DNA from: Prevotella lacticifex
GTDB lineage: Bacteria; Bacteroidota; Bacteroidia; Bacteroidales; Bacteroidaceae
DNA length: 64,000 bases
Direction: 5' to 3'
Assembly (NCBI RefSeq): GCF_019973375.1
Contig: NZ_BPTV01000001.1
Coordinates: 558,001-622,000, forward strand
Positions within the stretch are counted from its first letter, which is position 1. Each line of letters opens with the position of its first letter. This document shows, piece after piece, positions 20,371-29,036 of the stretch. Made by a program: the position numbers and the translations under genes. A model generated the notes under the pieces. That model was given only the letters and a program-made list of their open reading frames with translations. It searched no databases and was not told the DNA's origin.

Positions 20371-20543
20371 AAATTACCGTGGGCAAAAGCGCATCAGATT
20401 ATGCTGGTTCCGTTGTCCCAGAGCCGGCTTCCGGTCCCGCCAATATGGCCGGAAGATGGTCCGGAGAGACTATTCGGCTCCGTTCGTCTGTTACAATTCC
20501 GCTTCTCTTTCGTCCATTTATAAAGATGGAGTAATTATATATA

Positions 20544-23500
20544 ATGTATAGGAAACCGCTAATAACAGTTATTTGTCTGCTCTTGTCGCTGACATCCGTG
20601 GCCGGACCAGCCACCGGAAAGCATGCGACTGTGAAGGAGAAGGAGTATTACGTGTCGACATCGTTCAACGAACCGGCCACCGACGGCCTCCGTTTTATCT
20701 ACAGCGATGATGCCATCCACTGGAAGTCGATGCCCGATATCTTCCTCGAACCACGTGTCGGCAAGCAGAAAGTGCTGCGCGATCCCTCCATCATCCGCAC
20801 CCCCGACGGCATCTATCGCCTCGTGTGGACCTGCTCGTGGCGTGGTGACCGTGGCTTTGGCTATGCCGAAAGCCGCGATCTCATGCACTGGACCGATGTG
20901 AAATTCGTCAGCGTCATGCCCGACACCACGACTGTCAACGTCTGGGCTCCCGAGCTCTTCTGGGACTCCAAGCGGCAGCAGGCCATGGTCGTGTGGAGCT
21001 CGTGTGTGCCCGGACGGTTCCCCGACGGACAGGAAAAGCACGACAACAACCAGCGCCTTTACTACTCTACGACGAAGGATTTCCGCTCCTTCACCCCCGG
21101 CAAGCTCCTCTACGACCCCGGTTTCAGTAGCATCGATGCCACAATTATGCAGCGTGGCGACGACGATTATGTCATGGTCTTCAAGGATAACACCCGTCCC
21201 GAGCGCGACCTCCGTGTGGCCTTCGCCCGTGATCCGCTCGGTCCGTGGTCGTCGGCGTCGGCACCTTTCACCGCCAAGTTCACCGAAGGACCTACGGTGA
21301 CAGCCCTCCCCGACGGCAATCCCATCGGTAACGGATGGCTCGTCTACTACGATGATTATGGCAAAAAGCGCTTCGGAGCCGCCTTTACCCGCGATTTCAT
21401 CGAGTTTAAGGATGTGTCCGATGCCGTTGATGTGCCCGTAGGACATAAGCACGGCACCATCTTCCGGGTGCCGGAGCATGCCCTTAGACTGATGCTCGAG
21501 CCCTACCGTGTTCACTATTCGGGCTCGACCATCGCCGATGCCACACGCCATGACGGTCGGCTGTCGCCCGTCGTCGGTGTCCACAACATCCAAATCCTGC
21601 GTGCCAACCGCGAACATCCCACCGCTGCCAACGGCAATGGGTGGACCTACAACCACCAGCCGATGATGGCATATTGGAACGGTAGGTTCTACGTCCACTA
21701 CCTTTCCGACCCCGCCGAGGAGCATGTGCCGCCATCGCATACGATGATGCAGACCTCCACTGACGGCTATCACTGGACCAATCCCGTAGAGCTCTTCCCC
21801 ACCTACGACGTGCCGGAATGGTTCTCGAAACCTAATTATAAGCCCAATCCATCGCTCCAGTACCCCGATGCCTACAAGCAGCGGCCGCTGAAAGCCATCA
21901 TGCACCAGCGCGTGGGGTGGTATGTCTCCACCGACGGCATACTCCTCGCCATGGGCAATTATGGTGTTGCCCTCGACAGAAAGGACGATCCCAACGACGG
22001 CAACGGCATCGGACGTGTCGTCCGCGAGGTGAGGAAGGACGGCAGTCTCGGCCCCATCTACTTCATATATTATAACCACGGCTTCAACGAACGCAACACC
22101 GCCTATCCCAACTACCGCCATGCGCCACGGCGGGTGCGCAAGGCCTGTGAGGAGATTTTGGCCAATCCCCGCTACCGTATGCAGTGGGTGGAGGAGGCCG
22201 ACCGCAACGATTCCCTTATCCCCGTGCCCAACGGCTATAAGGCTTACAACGACTATACCCTCCGCGACGGCACCCTTGTGGCTCTGTGGAAACACGCCCT
22301 GACCTCTGTCAGCCGCGACGGCGGACGGTCGTGGTCGCTGACGCAACGTGCGCCGGGGTTCGTCAACAGCAACGCGAAGATATGGGGGCAACGGCTGACT
22401 GACGGCACCTATGCCACCGTTTACAACCCGGCGGAGTTCCGGTGGCCCTTGGGAATATCGCTGAGCAGCGACGGTCTCGACTACACGACGCTGAATCTCG
22501 TCTGCGGTGAGGTGCCCCCGATGCGCTATGGCGGCAACTACAAGAGTCGCGGACCGCAGTATGTGCGTGGCATCCAGGAGGGCAACGGGGTACCGGCCGA
22601 CAGCGATCTGTGGGTCGCTTACTCGATGAACAAGGAAGATATATGGGTGGCGCATGTCCCGGTGCCCGTCCTGACGACGGCCACGGAGCAGGCTCACGAC
22701 GACTTCAGCGCCTATAAGTCGATGGAGGACCTGCGGTCGTGGAATATCTATTCACCCCTGATGGCTCCCGTAACGCTCGACGGGAAGTGGCTGAAGCTTG
22801 CCGATGCCGATCCTTTCGACTATGCCGTGGCCGAGAGAAAGGTGCCGCCGACGAAGCTGTTGAATGTGGCTTTCGACCTCAAACCGGCCCAGAACCACAA
22901 CGGACAGCTCCAGATCGAGTTCAAGGACGAACAGGGAACGGCATGCTCGCGAATCGAATTCACCGCCGACGGCCGCATCCGTGTTAAGGACGGAGCCCGC
23001 TATGCCAATGTTATGAGCTACAAGCCCGACAATACTTACCACCTCGACATCACGCTGAACACTGCCAAGCGGCAGCTGACAATAGCCGTCGGCGACAAGC
23101 GTGTGCAGCGGATGTTCTTCAATCCCGTTCACGATGTGGAGCGGATAACGTTCCGGACCGGTGCCGACCGCTATTCGCCCACTGTCGATACTCCCGCCGA
23201 CTGGTATGGCAATTTGGCCGGAGCGGGCGACAGCGATACCGTGGCGGTGTACCGGATAGCCAATTTCGTGACCCGCGACATGTCGGATGACGCTGGGGCT
23301 GCGGTGCTCAGAACCGATGAATTCGCCCATTATGTCGACTTTTTCAATGCTATGGAGGATGAGAATATAGCTCAGGCGATACCCAACAACGACTCCTGGA
23401 AATGGATGAAAAGCAACATTCCGCTCTTTGAATGTCCCGACAAGCAGTTTGAGACGATGTGGTACTACCGCTGGTGGACCCTCCGCAAGCACATCGAGAA

Positions 23501-24845
23501 AACGCCCGTGGGCTACGCCATGACCGAGTTTCTCGTGCCGAGGAGCTATGCCGACAAGTACAATCTCATCTCGTCGGCCTTAGGTCACCATATTATGGAG
23601 AGCCGGTGGATTCGCAATCCCGAGTTCCTCGACGGCATTATCCACACGTGGTACTATGGTAACGGTGGCGAGCCGATGCGGAAACTGAACTTCTACAGCC
23701 AGTGGACACCCTACGCCATCGTCCAGCGCTATATGGTCGACGGCCGTAAGGACTCACTCGTCAGCTTGCTGCCGCGAATGGAAAGGCAGTTCTCCGACTG
23801 GGACAACCATCGCTGGACCACTCCTTCGGGGAAGGGATTGTACTGGCAGTACGACGTCCGCGATGCTATGGAGGAGACGATCAGTGGCGGACGACGGGAG
23901 AAAAACGCGCGTCCGAGCATCAACAGCTACATGTACGGCAATGCTGAGGCCATTGCTGCCGCAGCCCGTCTGGCCGGCGACAACGACGCGGCCCAACGCT
24001 ACTCCTGTCTCGCCGACACTCTCCGCACCCTCATCCGCACCCGTCTTTGGGATGCCGATGCCCGTTTCTATGAGGTCCGTAAGCCCGTCGGCGGGGCCGG
24101 TGGCGTTGTCGTCGGCGACTCGTCGGCGCATGTGCGGGAGGAGATTGGATTCCTGCCGTGGTATTTCGGTGCTGCCGCCGACAACGGACGCGACGCCGCG
24201 GCGTGGCTCCAGCTCGTCAGCGACAGCGGCTTCTGTGCTCCCTACGGCATTACCACCGCTGAGCAACGGCACCCGCGGTTCCGCTCCCACGGCGTGGGGA
24301 AGTGCGAATGGGATGGGGCTGTGTGGCCCTTTGCGTCCTCACAGACTCTCACGGCTATGGCTAACTGGCTCAACGACTATCGTGTCCGACCGATGGAATC
24401 GGCCAAAATGATGGATAGAGGGGAACAGTTCTGGCGTGAGGTTTACTTCGACAATATGAAGAAATATGTCGAAAGTCAGAGCCATAGGGGTCGGCCTTAC
24501 ATCGGAGAGTATCTCGACGAGACCACCGGAGCGTGGCTGATGGGTGACAGGGAGCGCTCCCGCTATTACAATCACTCTACGTTCAACGATTTGATTATCA
24601 CCGGACTGTGCGGTCTGAGGCCCTCCGCCGGCGACACGATTGTGGTCAATCCGTTGCTGCCCGCGGGCAAATGGGATTATTTCTGCCTCGATAAGGTCAG
24701 ATACCACGGTCATGATGTCACCATCGTTTGGGATAAAGACGGCAGCCGTTACCATGTGGGTGTGGGACTGACCCTGCTCGTCGACGGTCGGCGGATGGCC
24801 TCGCGAAAGGATATTGGTGAACTGAAAGCGGTGCTGCATGAATGA
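20544..24845 (+). CDS. Giant secreted glycosidase: GH43-like + sialidase-like propeller + (alpha/alpha)6 domain (BT1020-like, GH143/GH142)
   Basis: The 1433-residue protein has a signal peptide and several modules. About 30-310 is a GH43-like five-blade propeller (VLRDPSIIRTPDGIYRLVWT, NVWAPELFWDSKRQQAMVVW, FTEGPTVTAL). About 325-700 is a six-blade sialidase-like propeller (NHQPMMAYWNGRFYVHYLSD, QTSTDGYHW, SVSRDGGRSW). About 715-880 is a concanavalin-like sandwich. About 890-1433 is an (alpha/alpha)6 barrel (NSYMYGNAEAIAAAARLAGD, EIGFLPWYFG, CEWDGAVWPFASSQTLTAM). The last modules match what I know of B. thetaiotaomicron BT1020, whose GH143 and GH142 activities remove DHA and beta-L-arabinofuranose of RG-II side chain D. 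The GH43-like front may be an additional fused enzyme. It leads the 20544-28496 operon, with GH78 next after 50 bp. Confidence 0.75.
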   Translation: MYRKPLITVICLLLSLTSVAGPATGKHATVKEKEYYVSTSFNEPATDGLRFIYSDDAIHWKSMPDIFLEPRVGKQKVLRDPSIIRTPDGIYRLVWTCSWRGDRGFGYAESRDLMHWTDVKFVSVMPDTTTVNVWAPELFWDSKRQQAMVVWSSCVPGRFPDGQEKHDNNQRLYYSTTKDFRSFTPGKLLYDPGFSSIDATIMQRGDDDYVMVFKDNTRPERDLRVAFARDPLGPWSSASAPFTAKFTEGPTVTALPDGNPIGNGWLVYYDDYGKKRFGAAFTRDFIEFKDVSDAVDVPVGHKHGTIFRVPEHALRLMLEPYRVHYSGSTIADATRHDGRLSPVVGVHNIQILRANREHPTAANGNGWTYNHQPMMAYWNGRFYVHYLSDPAEEHVPPSHTMMQTSTDGYHWTNPVELFPTYDVPEWFSKPNYKPNPSLQYPDAYKQRPLKAIMHQRVGWYVSTDGILLAMGNYGVALDRKDDPNDGNGIGRVVREVRKDGSLGPIYFIYYNHGFNERNTAYPNYRHAPRRVRKACEEILANPRYRMQWVEEADRNDSLIPVPNGYKAYNDYTLRDGTLVALWKHALTSVSRDGGRSWSLTQRAPGFVNSNAKIWGQRLTDGTYATVYNPAEFRWPLGISLSSDGLDYTTLNLVCGEVPPMRYGGNYKSRGPQYVRGIQEGNGVPADSDLWVAYSMNKEDIWVAHVPVPVLTTATEQAHDDFSAYKSMEDLRSWNIYSPLMAPVTLDGKWLKLADADPFDYAVAERKVPPTKLLNVAFDLKPAQNHNGQLQIEFKDEQGTACSRIEFTADGRIRVKDGARYANVMSYKPDNTYHLDITLNTAKRQLTIAVGDKRVQRMFFNPVHDVERITFRTGADRYSPTVDTPADWYGNLAGAGDSDTVAVYRIANFVTRDMSDDAGAAVLRTDEFAHYVDFFNAMEDENIAQAIPNNDSWKWMKSNIPLFECPDKQFETMWYYRWWTLRKHIEKTPVGYAMTEFLVPRSYADKYNLISSALGHHIMESRWIRNPEFLDGIIHTWYYGNGGEPMRKLNFYSQWTPYAIVQRYMVDGRKDSLVSLLPRMERQFSDWDNHRWTTPSGKGLYWQYDVRDAMEETISGGRREKNARPSINSYMYGNAEAIAAAARLAGDNDAAQRYSCLADTLRTLIRTRLWDADARFYEVRKPVGGAGGVVVGDSSAHVREEIGFLPWYFGAAADNGRDAAAWLQLVSDSGFCAPYGITTAEQRHPRFRSHGVGKCEWDGAVWPFASSQTLTAMANWLNDYRVRPMESAKMMDRGEQFWREVYFDNMKKYVESQSHRGRPYIGEYLDETTGAWLMGDRERSRYYNHSTFNDLIITGLCGLRPSAGDTIVVNPLLPAGKWDYFCLDKVRYHGHDVTIVWDKDGSRYHVGVGLTLLVDGRRMASRKDIGELKAVLHE

Positions 24846-24895
24846 TGGGATGATGCTAAAATAATCGGAGCGGATTGCCGTTTCAATTGAATGGA

Positions 24896-27202
24896 ATGAA
24901 GAAGATACTGATTATACTGTTTGCTCTCATGCCTTTGGCGGTGCTTGCCGAAGGCCGTGACGACTTTGGCGGTGCCCTTTGGATTGGTGCTACAGCCGAT
25001 GCCAACGACTCGTCGGCCGACCGCAGTATTATCCTTTCGAAGACTTTCCACAGCAGTGAGCGTAAAGTTAGAAAGGCGGAAGCGTTCGTCTGCGGTCTCG
25101 GGGCTTACGAACTGTACATCGACGGGCACCGCGTCAGTCCCGACGATGTCCTTTCGCCGGCATGGAGCGATTATAACAAGACGGTATTCTATAATGTTCT
25201 CGATGTCACCGACTGTATTAATGATATCCGGCAAGGTCAGTCCCGTGGTGGTAACAAGAAGGCGCTATCCTCCAAAATGGCCGATTCCATCGAACATAAC
25301 GTGGAAGTTTGGCTCGGCAACGGGTTCTATCATGAGAACGGACGACGCTATCATAAGCTCACAACCAACTATGGTCCGCTGACCCTTCTCTTCCGTTTGC
25401 GCATCGAATATGCCGACGGCAGTGTCGAGAATGTCATGAGTGACGGCTCGTGGCAGTGGCGGCTGAGCCCTGTAACCTACAATAGCATCTACGGCGGTGA
25501 GGACTATGATGCCCGACTTTGGCGTCCGTCGCTGCCCGCCGATGCCCATGCCGTGGTGCAGACGGCTCCCCGTGGCGTTCTCCGCAAGCAGATTTGTGAT
25601 CCCGTCCGCATCATGGAGAGGTTCCCGGTCATGGCTAAGCTCCTCGACAGAGCGGACTCGACGGGGCACCATACCGTCGTCTACGATATGGGACAGAATC
25701 TTGCCGGATTCCCCGAAATTACCGTCCGCAGTCGTCGCGGGATGCAATTTACGCTGACCGTTGGCGAAACGCTGCGTCCGGACGGTCTCGTCAGTCAGAA
25801 GCAGACGGGCAAACCACATTATTATATATATACTTGTGGCGGTCAGGAAAGCGAAAGTTGGCATCCGAGATTCACTTATTACAGCTTCAGATATGTGCAG
25901 ATTGATTACGACTGCGGTAGCGACGGAGTCGATTTGCCGTCCGATTCTGTCATCATCTCGCTCCATTCCGATTTCATATATAATGCAGCCGCCTCCCGCA
26001 TGGCATCGTTCTCGTGTTCCAATCCGCTCTTCAATAAGACCTTCGACCTTGTCAACAACGCAGTGAAAAGCAACTGGATGACGGTGTGGACCGACTGCCC
26101 AGCTCGTGAAAAGCTCGGGTGGCTCGAGCAGGACTGGCTCAACGGACCGGGGCTGATGACCGATTTCGACTGCCGGAAGATGATTGAGCAGGAGATGATT
26201 GTTATCGCCGACGCCCAGCATGCCGACGGTTCCATGCCGGAGATAGCCCCCGAGTACATCCGCTTCGAGGGCTCGTGGGCCCCGCCTTTCCGCGAGTCGC
26301 CGGAATGGGGAGGCGCTCTTGTGGCCCTGCCTTTCCTCTACAAGCAGGTCTATGGCGACGACCGACTGGTGGAGAAGTACCTGCCTCAGATGCGCCGTTA
26401 TGTTGACTACCTTGCCAAACGCGACTCCGCCGGAATACTGAAGATGGGACTTGGCGACTGGTACGACTACGGACCGTGGCGCGCCGGCTTCTCCCGCAAT
26501 ACGTCGTTAGCCCTCGTCAGTACGGCCCATTACTATCTCTGGACGCGGCTCGCAGGCCTCTCCGCACGTGCCGACAGCATCAGACAGGCGTTCCTCGGGG
26601 CCGGTTTCCGACCCTCGTCGCAGGCTGCCATTGCCATAATGCTGGATCTCGGACTCTACCGCGACGGCCAGCGTCAGGCACTCGTCGATAGTCTTGTGGC
26701 CGACATCCACCGTCATGGTGACCGTCTGACGACCGGTGATATCGGCACGCCCTATCTCTTCCGAACCCTCATCAGGTCCGGTCAGGAGGACCTTCTCTAC
26801 AAGATGCTCAATCATTACGACGTCCCCGGCTATGGAGCGCAGCTCCGTAAGGGTCTGACAACACTCTCGGAGCAGTGGGACCCCGACCGTGGTGCGTCGC
26901 GAAACCATTTCATGCTCGGTCACATCAACAATCATCTTGTGCCCGACGTGGCAGGAATACATATCGAGAACGGCCGCGCCAGCATAGCACCGGTGCCGAT
27001 GGGCGACCTCCGGTGGGTCCGCGCAACGGCGTACGTGGGCTCACGGCGCGTGGCCGTAAGTTGGAAAATTGACAACGGAGTCTTCGACCTCAGCGTGGAG
27101 TCTCCCGAAAAGAATATCATCATTATAGACTATGAGAAGATTAACTCTATGTGTGCTAAGCGTCATCTTCGCCTGCACTACAAATTTAAACGCTCAGAAT
27201 AA
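24896..27202 (+). CDS. GH78 alpha-L-rhamnosidase
   Basis: The 768-residue enzyme is taken from the ATG at 24896, which begins MKKILIILFALMPLAVLA, a better signal peptide than the ATG 21 bp upstream. N-terminal beta-sandwich domains (GLGAYELYIDGHRVSPD, SPAWSDYNKTVFYN) lead into the (alpha/alpha)6 core. The core has the GH78 motif TDCPAREKLGWLEQDW, SWAPPFRESPEWGGALVALP, and the late TTLSEQWDPD...SRNHFMLG segment that carries the second acidic residue. It removes alpha-L-rhamnose, and B. thetaiotaomicron has a GH78 (BT1019) beside BT1020. Oddly, its 3' end overlaps the next gene by 71 bp, and the last ~25 residues (INSMCAKRHLRLHYKFKRSE) look like read-through in a foreign frame. Confidence 0.92.
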   Translation: MKKILIILFALMPLAVLAEGRDDFGGALWIGATADANDSSADRSIILSKTFHSSERKVRKAEAFVCGLGAYELYIDGHRVSPDDVLSPAWSDYNKTVFYNVLDVTDCINDIRQGQSRGGNKKALSSKMADSIEHNVEVWLGNGFYHENGRRYHKLTTNYGPLTLLFRLRIEYADGSVENVMSDGSWQWRLSPVTYNSIYGGEDYDARLWRPSLPADAHAVVQTAPRGVLRKQICDPVRIMERFPVMAKLLDRADSTGHHTVVYDMGQNLAGFPEITVRSRRGMQFTLTVGETLRPDGLVSQKQTGKPHYYIYTCGGQESESWHPRFTYYSFRYVQIDYDCGSDGVDLPSDSVIISLHSDFIYNAAASRMASFSCSNPLFNKTFDLVNNAVKSNWMTVWTDCPAREKLGWLEQDWLNGPGLMTDFDCRKMIEQEMIVIADAQHADGSMPEIAPEYIRFEGSWAPPFRESPEWGGALVALPFLYKQVYGDDRLVEKYLPQMRRYVDYLAKRDSAGILKMGLGDWYDYGPWRAGFSRNTSLALVSTAHYYLWTRLAGLSARADSIRQAFLGAGFRPSSQAAIAIMLDLGLYRDGQRQALVDSLVADIHRHGDRLTTGDIGTPYLFRTLIRSGQEDLLYKMLNHYDVPGYGAQLRKGLTTLSEQWDPDRGASRNHFMLGHINNHLVPDVAGIHIENGRASIAPVPMGDLRWVRATAYVGSRRVAVSWKIDNGVFDLSVESPEKNIIIIDYEKINSMCAKRHLRLHYKFKRSE

Positions 27203-28496
27203 CTACGGCGGACAGTACACCCGCAGTTTCCACGACATCATGACGACCGTCGGCAACCGCTGGAATGTGCGCTTTAAGTATAATGTCGACACCGTCGGAC
27301 TGCGTCTGCCGTATGCCGATTTCCGCGTCCGGCCCTACTCGTTGGAGGAAACGCTGACGAATATCTGTAAGTATTTCGATTTCAACTGGTGGAAACAGAA
27401 CGACGGTCTGTACAAGATTAAGCCTTACGAGTATCCCCGCCGTCACACCGACGAGGGTGCGCGGATGCTCGATTACCTCCGGGGTCTCTACTCAAACCGC
27501 CAGCAGTTCGAGGTCCGTCGCGACAGTGTGCGCCTTCAGGTACGCCGTTTGTTGGGCATCGACGACTACAAGCGCTGTCTCGTCCATGCCAGACCGGTAT
27601 TGGGGAAGGTCCTTGTGCGCGACGGATATACCACCCAGAACATCTGCATCGAGACCCTTCCCGGCGAGCATCTCTTCGGAACCATCTACACGCCCCATCC
27701 CGACAAGGCCACACAACGGCGCTGGCGTGCAGCCAACGGCACCGGAAAATATGCGCTGATCATCTGTCCTGACGGCCATTTTGCCGGTGGTCGCTATCGC
27801 AAAGATGAGCAGCTGCGGCTGGCTACGTTCGCAAGGATGGGTGCCGTGTGCGTCGATTTCGACCTCTACGGATGGGGACAGAGTGAGGAAGAGTATGGCA
27901 AGGACAGTCATCGCACAGACCGCGCCCACGTCATCCAGGCTCTCAACGCTGAGGTCCTGCTCGATTATATGTGGAATAACCGCAAGGACATCGACCATAA
28001 CCGCATCGGTGTCAACGGCGGGTCGGGCGGTGGCACCCACACTGTGCTCCTTACCGTCCTCGACGACCGCATCAAGGCTGCGGCTCCGACGGTCAACCTC
28101 GCAAGCCATTTTGACGGCGGCTGTCCCTGCGAGAGCGGCAAACCCATCCAGCTTGCGGGCGGCGGAACATGCAATGCCGAGCTGATCTCGTTCTTTGCGC
28201 CGCGTCCTTTGCAGATTGTCAGCGACGGAGGCGACTGGACGGCATCCGTTCCCACACTCGAATATCCTTTCCTTCAGTATGTCTATGGATTCTATGGAGC
28301 CCGCGATAAGGTGGAGAACGTCCATCTGCCGGGTGAGCGCCACGACTACGGACCGAACAAACGACAGGCCAACTACGACTTCTTCGTCCGCGTCTTCGGT
28401 CTCGACAAGAGTCTTTGCGACGAGAGTAAGGTGACAGTTGTGGCTCCGGAAGTGCTCCAAAGCCGCATCGCCATCCATAAGGTAACGCTCAAATGA
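27132..28496 (+). CDS. CE19-like secreted alpha/beta-hydrolase, candidate RG-II methylesterase
   Basis: The 454-residue protein has a signal peptide (MRRLTLCVLSVIFACTTNLNAQ). An STN/DUF4974-like small N-terminal domain follows at about 28-100 (YSLEETLTNICKYFDFNWWK...DGLYKIKP). The alpha/beta-hydrolase covers about 130-440. The nucleophile elbow is VNGGSGGGTHT (Ser298), with a likely acid near residue 366 and His in GERHDYGPN near residue 404. Its position beside GH78, GH28 and the BT1020-like gene matches B. thetaiotaomicron BT1017, the RG-II pectin methylesterase that founded CE19. Its start lies inside the GH78 gene. A CE15-type glucuronoyl esterase is the main alternative. Confidence 0.7.
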   Translation: MRRLTLCVLSVIFACTTNLNAQNNYGGQYTRSFHDIMTTVGNRWNVRFKYNVDTVGLRLPYADFRVRPYSLEETLTNICKYFDFNWWKQNDGLYKIKPYEYPRRHTDEGARMLDYLRGLYSNRQQFEVRRDSVRLQVRRLLGIDDYKRCLVHARPVLGKVLVRDGYTTQNICIETLPGEHLFGTIYTPHPDKATQRRWRAANGTGKYALIICPDGHFAGGRYRKDEQLRLATFARMGAVCVDFDLYGWGQSEEEYGKDSHRTDRAHVIQALNAEVLLDYMWNNRKDIDHNRIGVNGGSGGGTHTVLLTVLDDRIKAAAPTVNLASHFDGGCPCESGKPIQLAGGGTCNAELISFFAPRPLQIVSDGGDWTASVPTLEYPFLQYVYGFYGARDKVENVHLPGERHDYGPNKRQANYDFFVRVFGLDKSLCDESKVTVVAPEVLQSRIAIHKVTLK

Positions 28497-28585
28497 CTTG
28501 TCCAATGGCTTGATTCATTCATCAGCCTACATTATATTATATAGCATCGGAGCATGAAACGGAAATCTGGTAACTTGTAATAATA

Positions 28586-28782
28586 TGTAAAAGTAATTCA
28601 TATTAATATCCGTTTTGGACCGTCCTTGTATATTGTTGATTTTCAATGGGTTATCAATACATGCCATTTGACGTTCTAAAACGGTCCGTTTTAGGACGCG
28701 AAACGGTCCATTTCGCAAGCTGAAACGGGCCGTTTCGCAAGCCGAAACGGTATATTTTGGAATGGTGTAAATATATTTCAAA
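28586..28782 (-). repeat. ~197-bp intergenic repeat element, copy 3 (inverted orientation)
   Basis: Read on the minus strand, the left box is TTTGAAATATATTTACA (28766-28782). Then come an 8-nt gap and the 101-bp core (28657-28757), with sites at 28657, 28679, 28701, 28723 and 28745 on the plus numbering. After 54 bp there is a right box at 28586-28602. It is the only copy in this orientation. It lies between the 20544-28496 and 29037-36605 operons. The rest of 28497-29036 holds no gene or clear promoter I can point to. Confidence 0.9.
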
Positions 28783-29036
28783 ATAGAATTATTATGCTGC
28801 AAGGACCGATGCCTGGGCTTTCTGATTACAAAACAGCGGTTCTTCCGTCATTTAATAAGATGGTGACTGACGCTCAAACACCACTGTTCAGTGGCTCTGT
28901 CACAACCGGTTTGCACTTAGCATTCCATCATCCGGCGGTCTGATTTCCATTGGTCGACGACCCCGTGATTACCTGAATATATCGTGACTGCGACGAAACC
29001 ACGATTCCCAAAAGAAGAAACTATATCGAGATATCT

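Noticed and set aside
20559..22697. 712-codon open frame on the minus strand inside the GH43/sialidase-like gene
   Set aside because: It is antisense to a gene with clear motifs, has an odd Val/Gly/His-rich composition and no recognisable domain. Long mirror frames are expected in GC-rich coding DNA.
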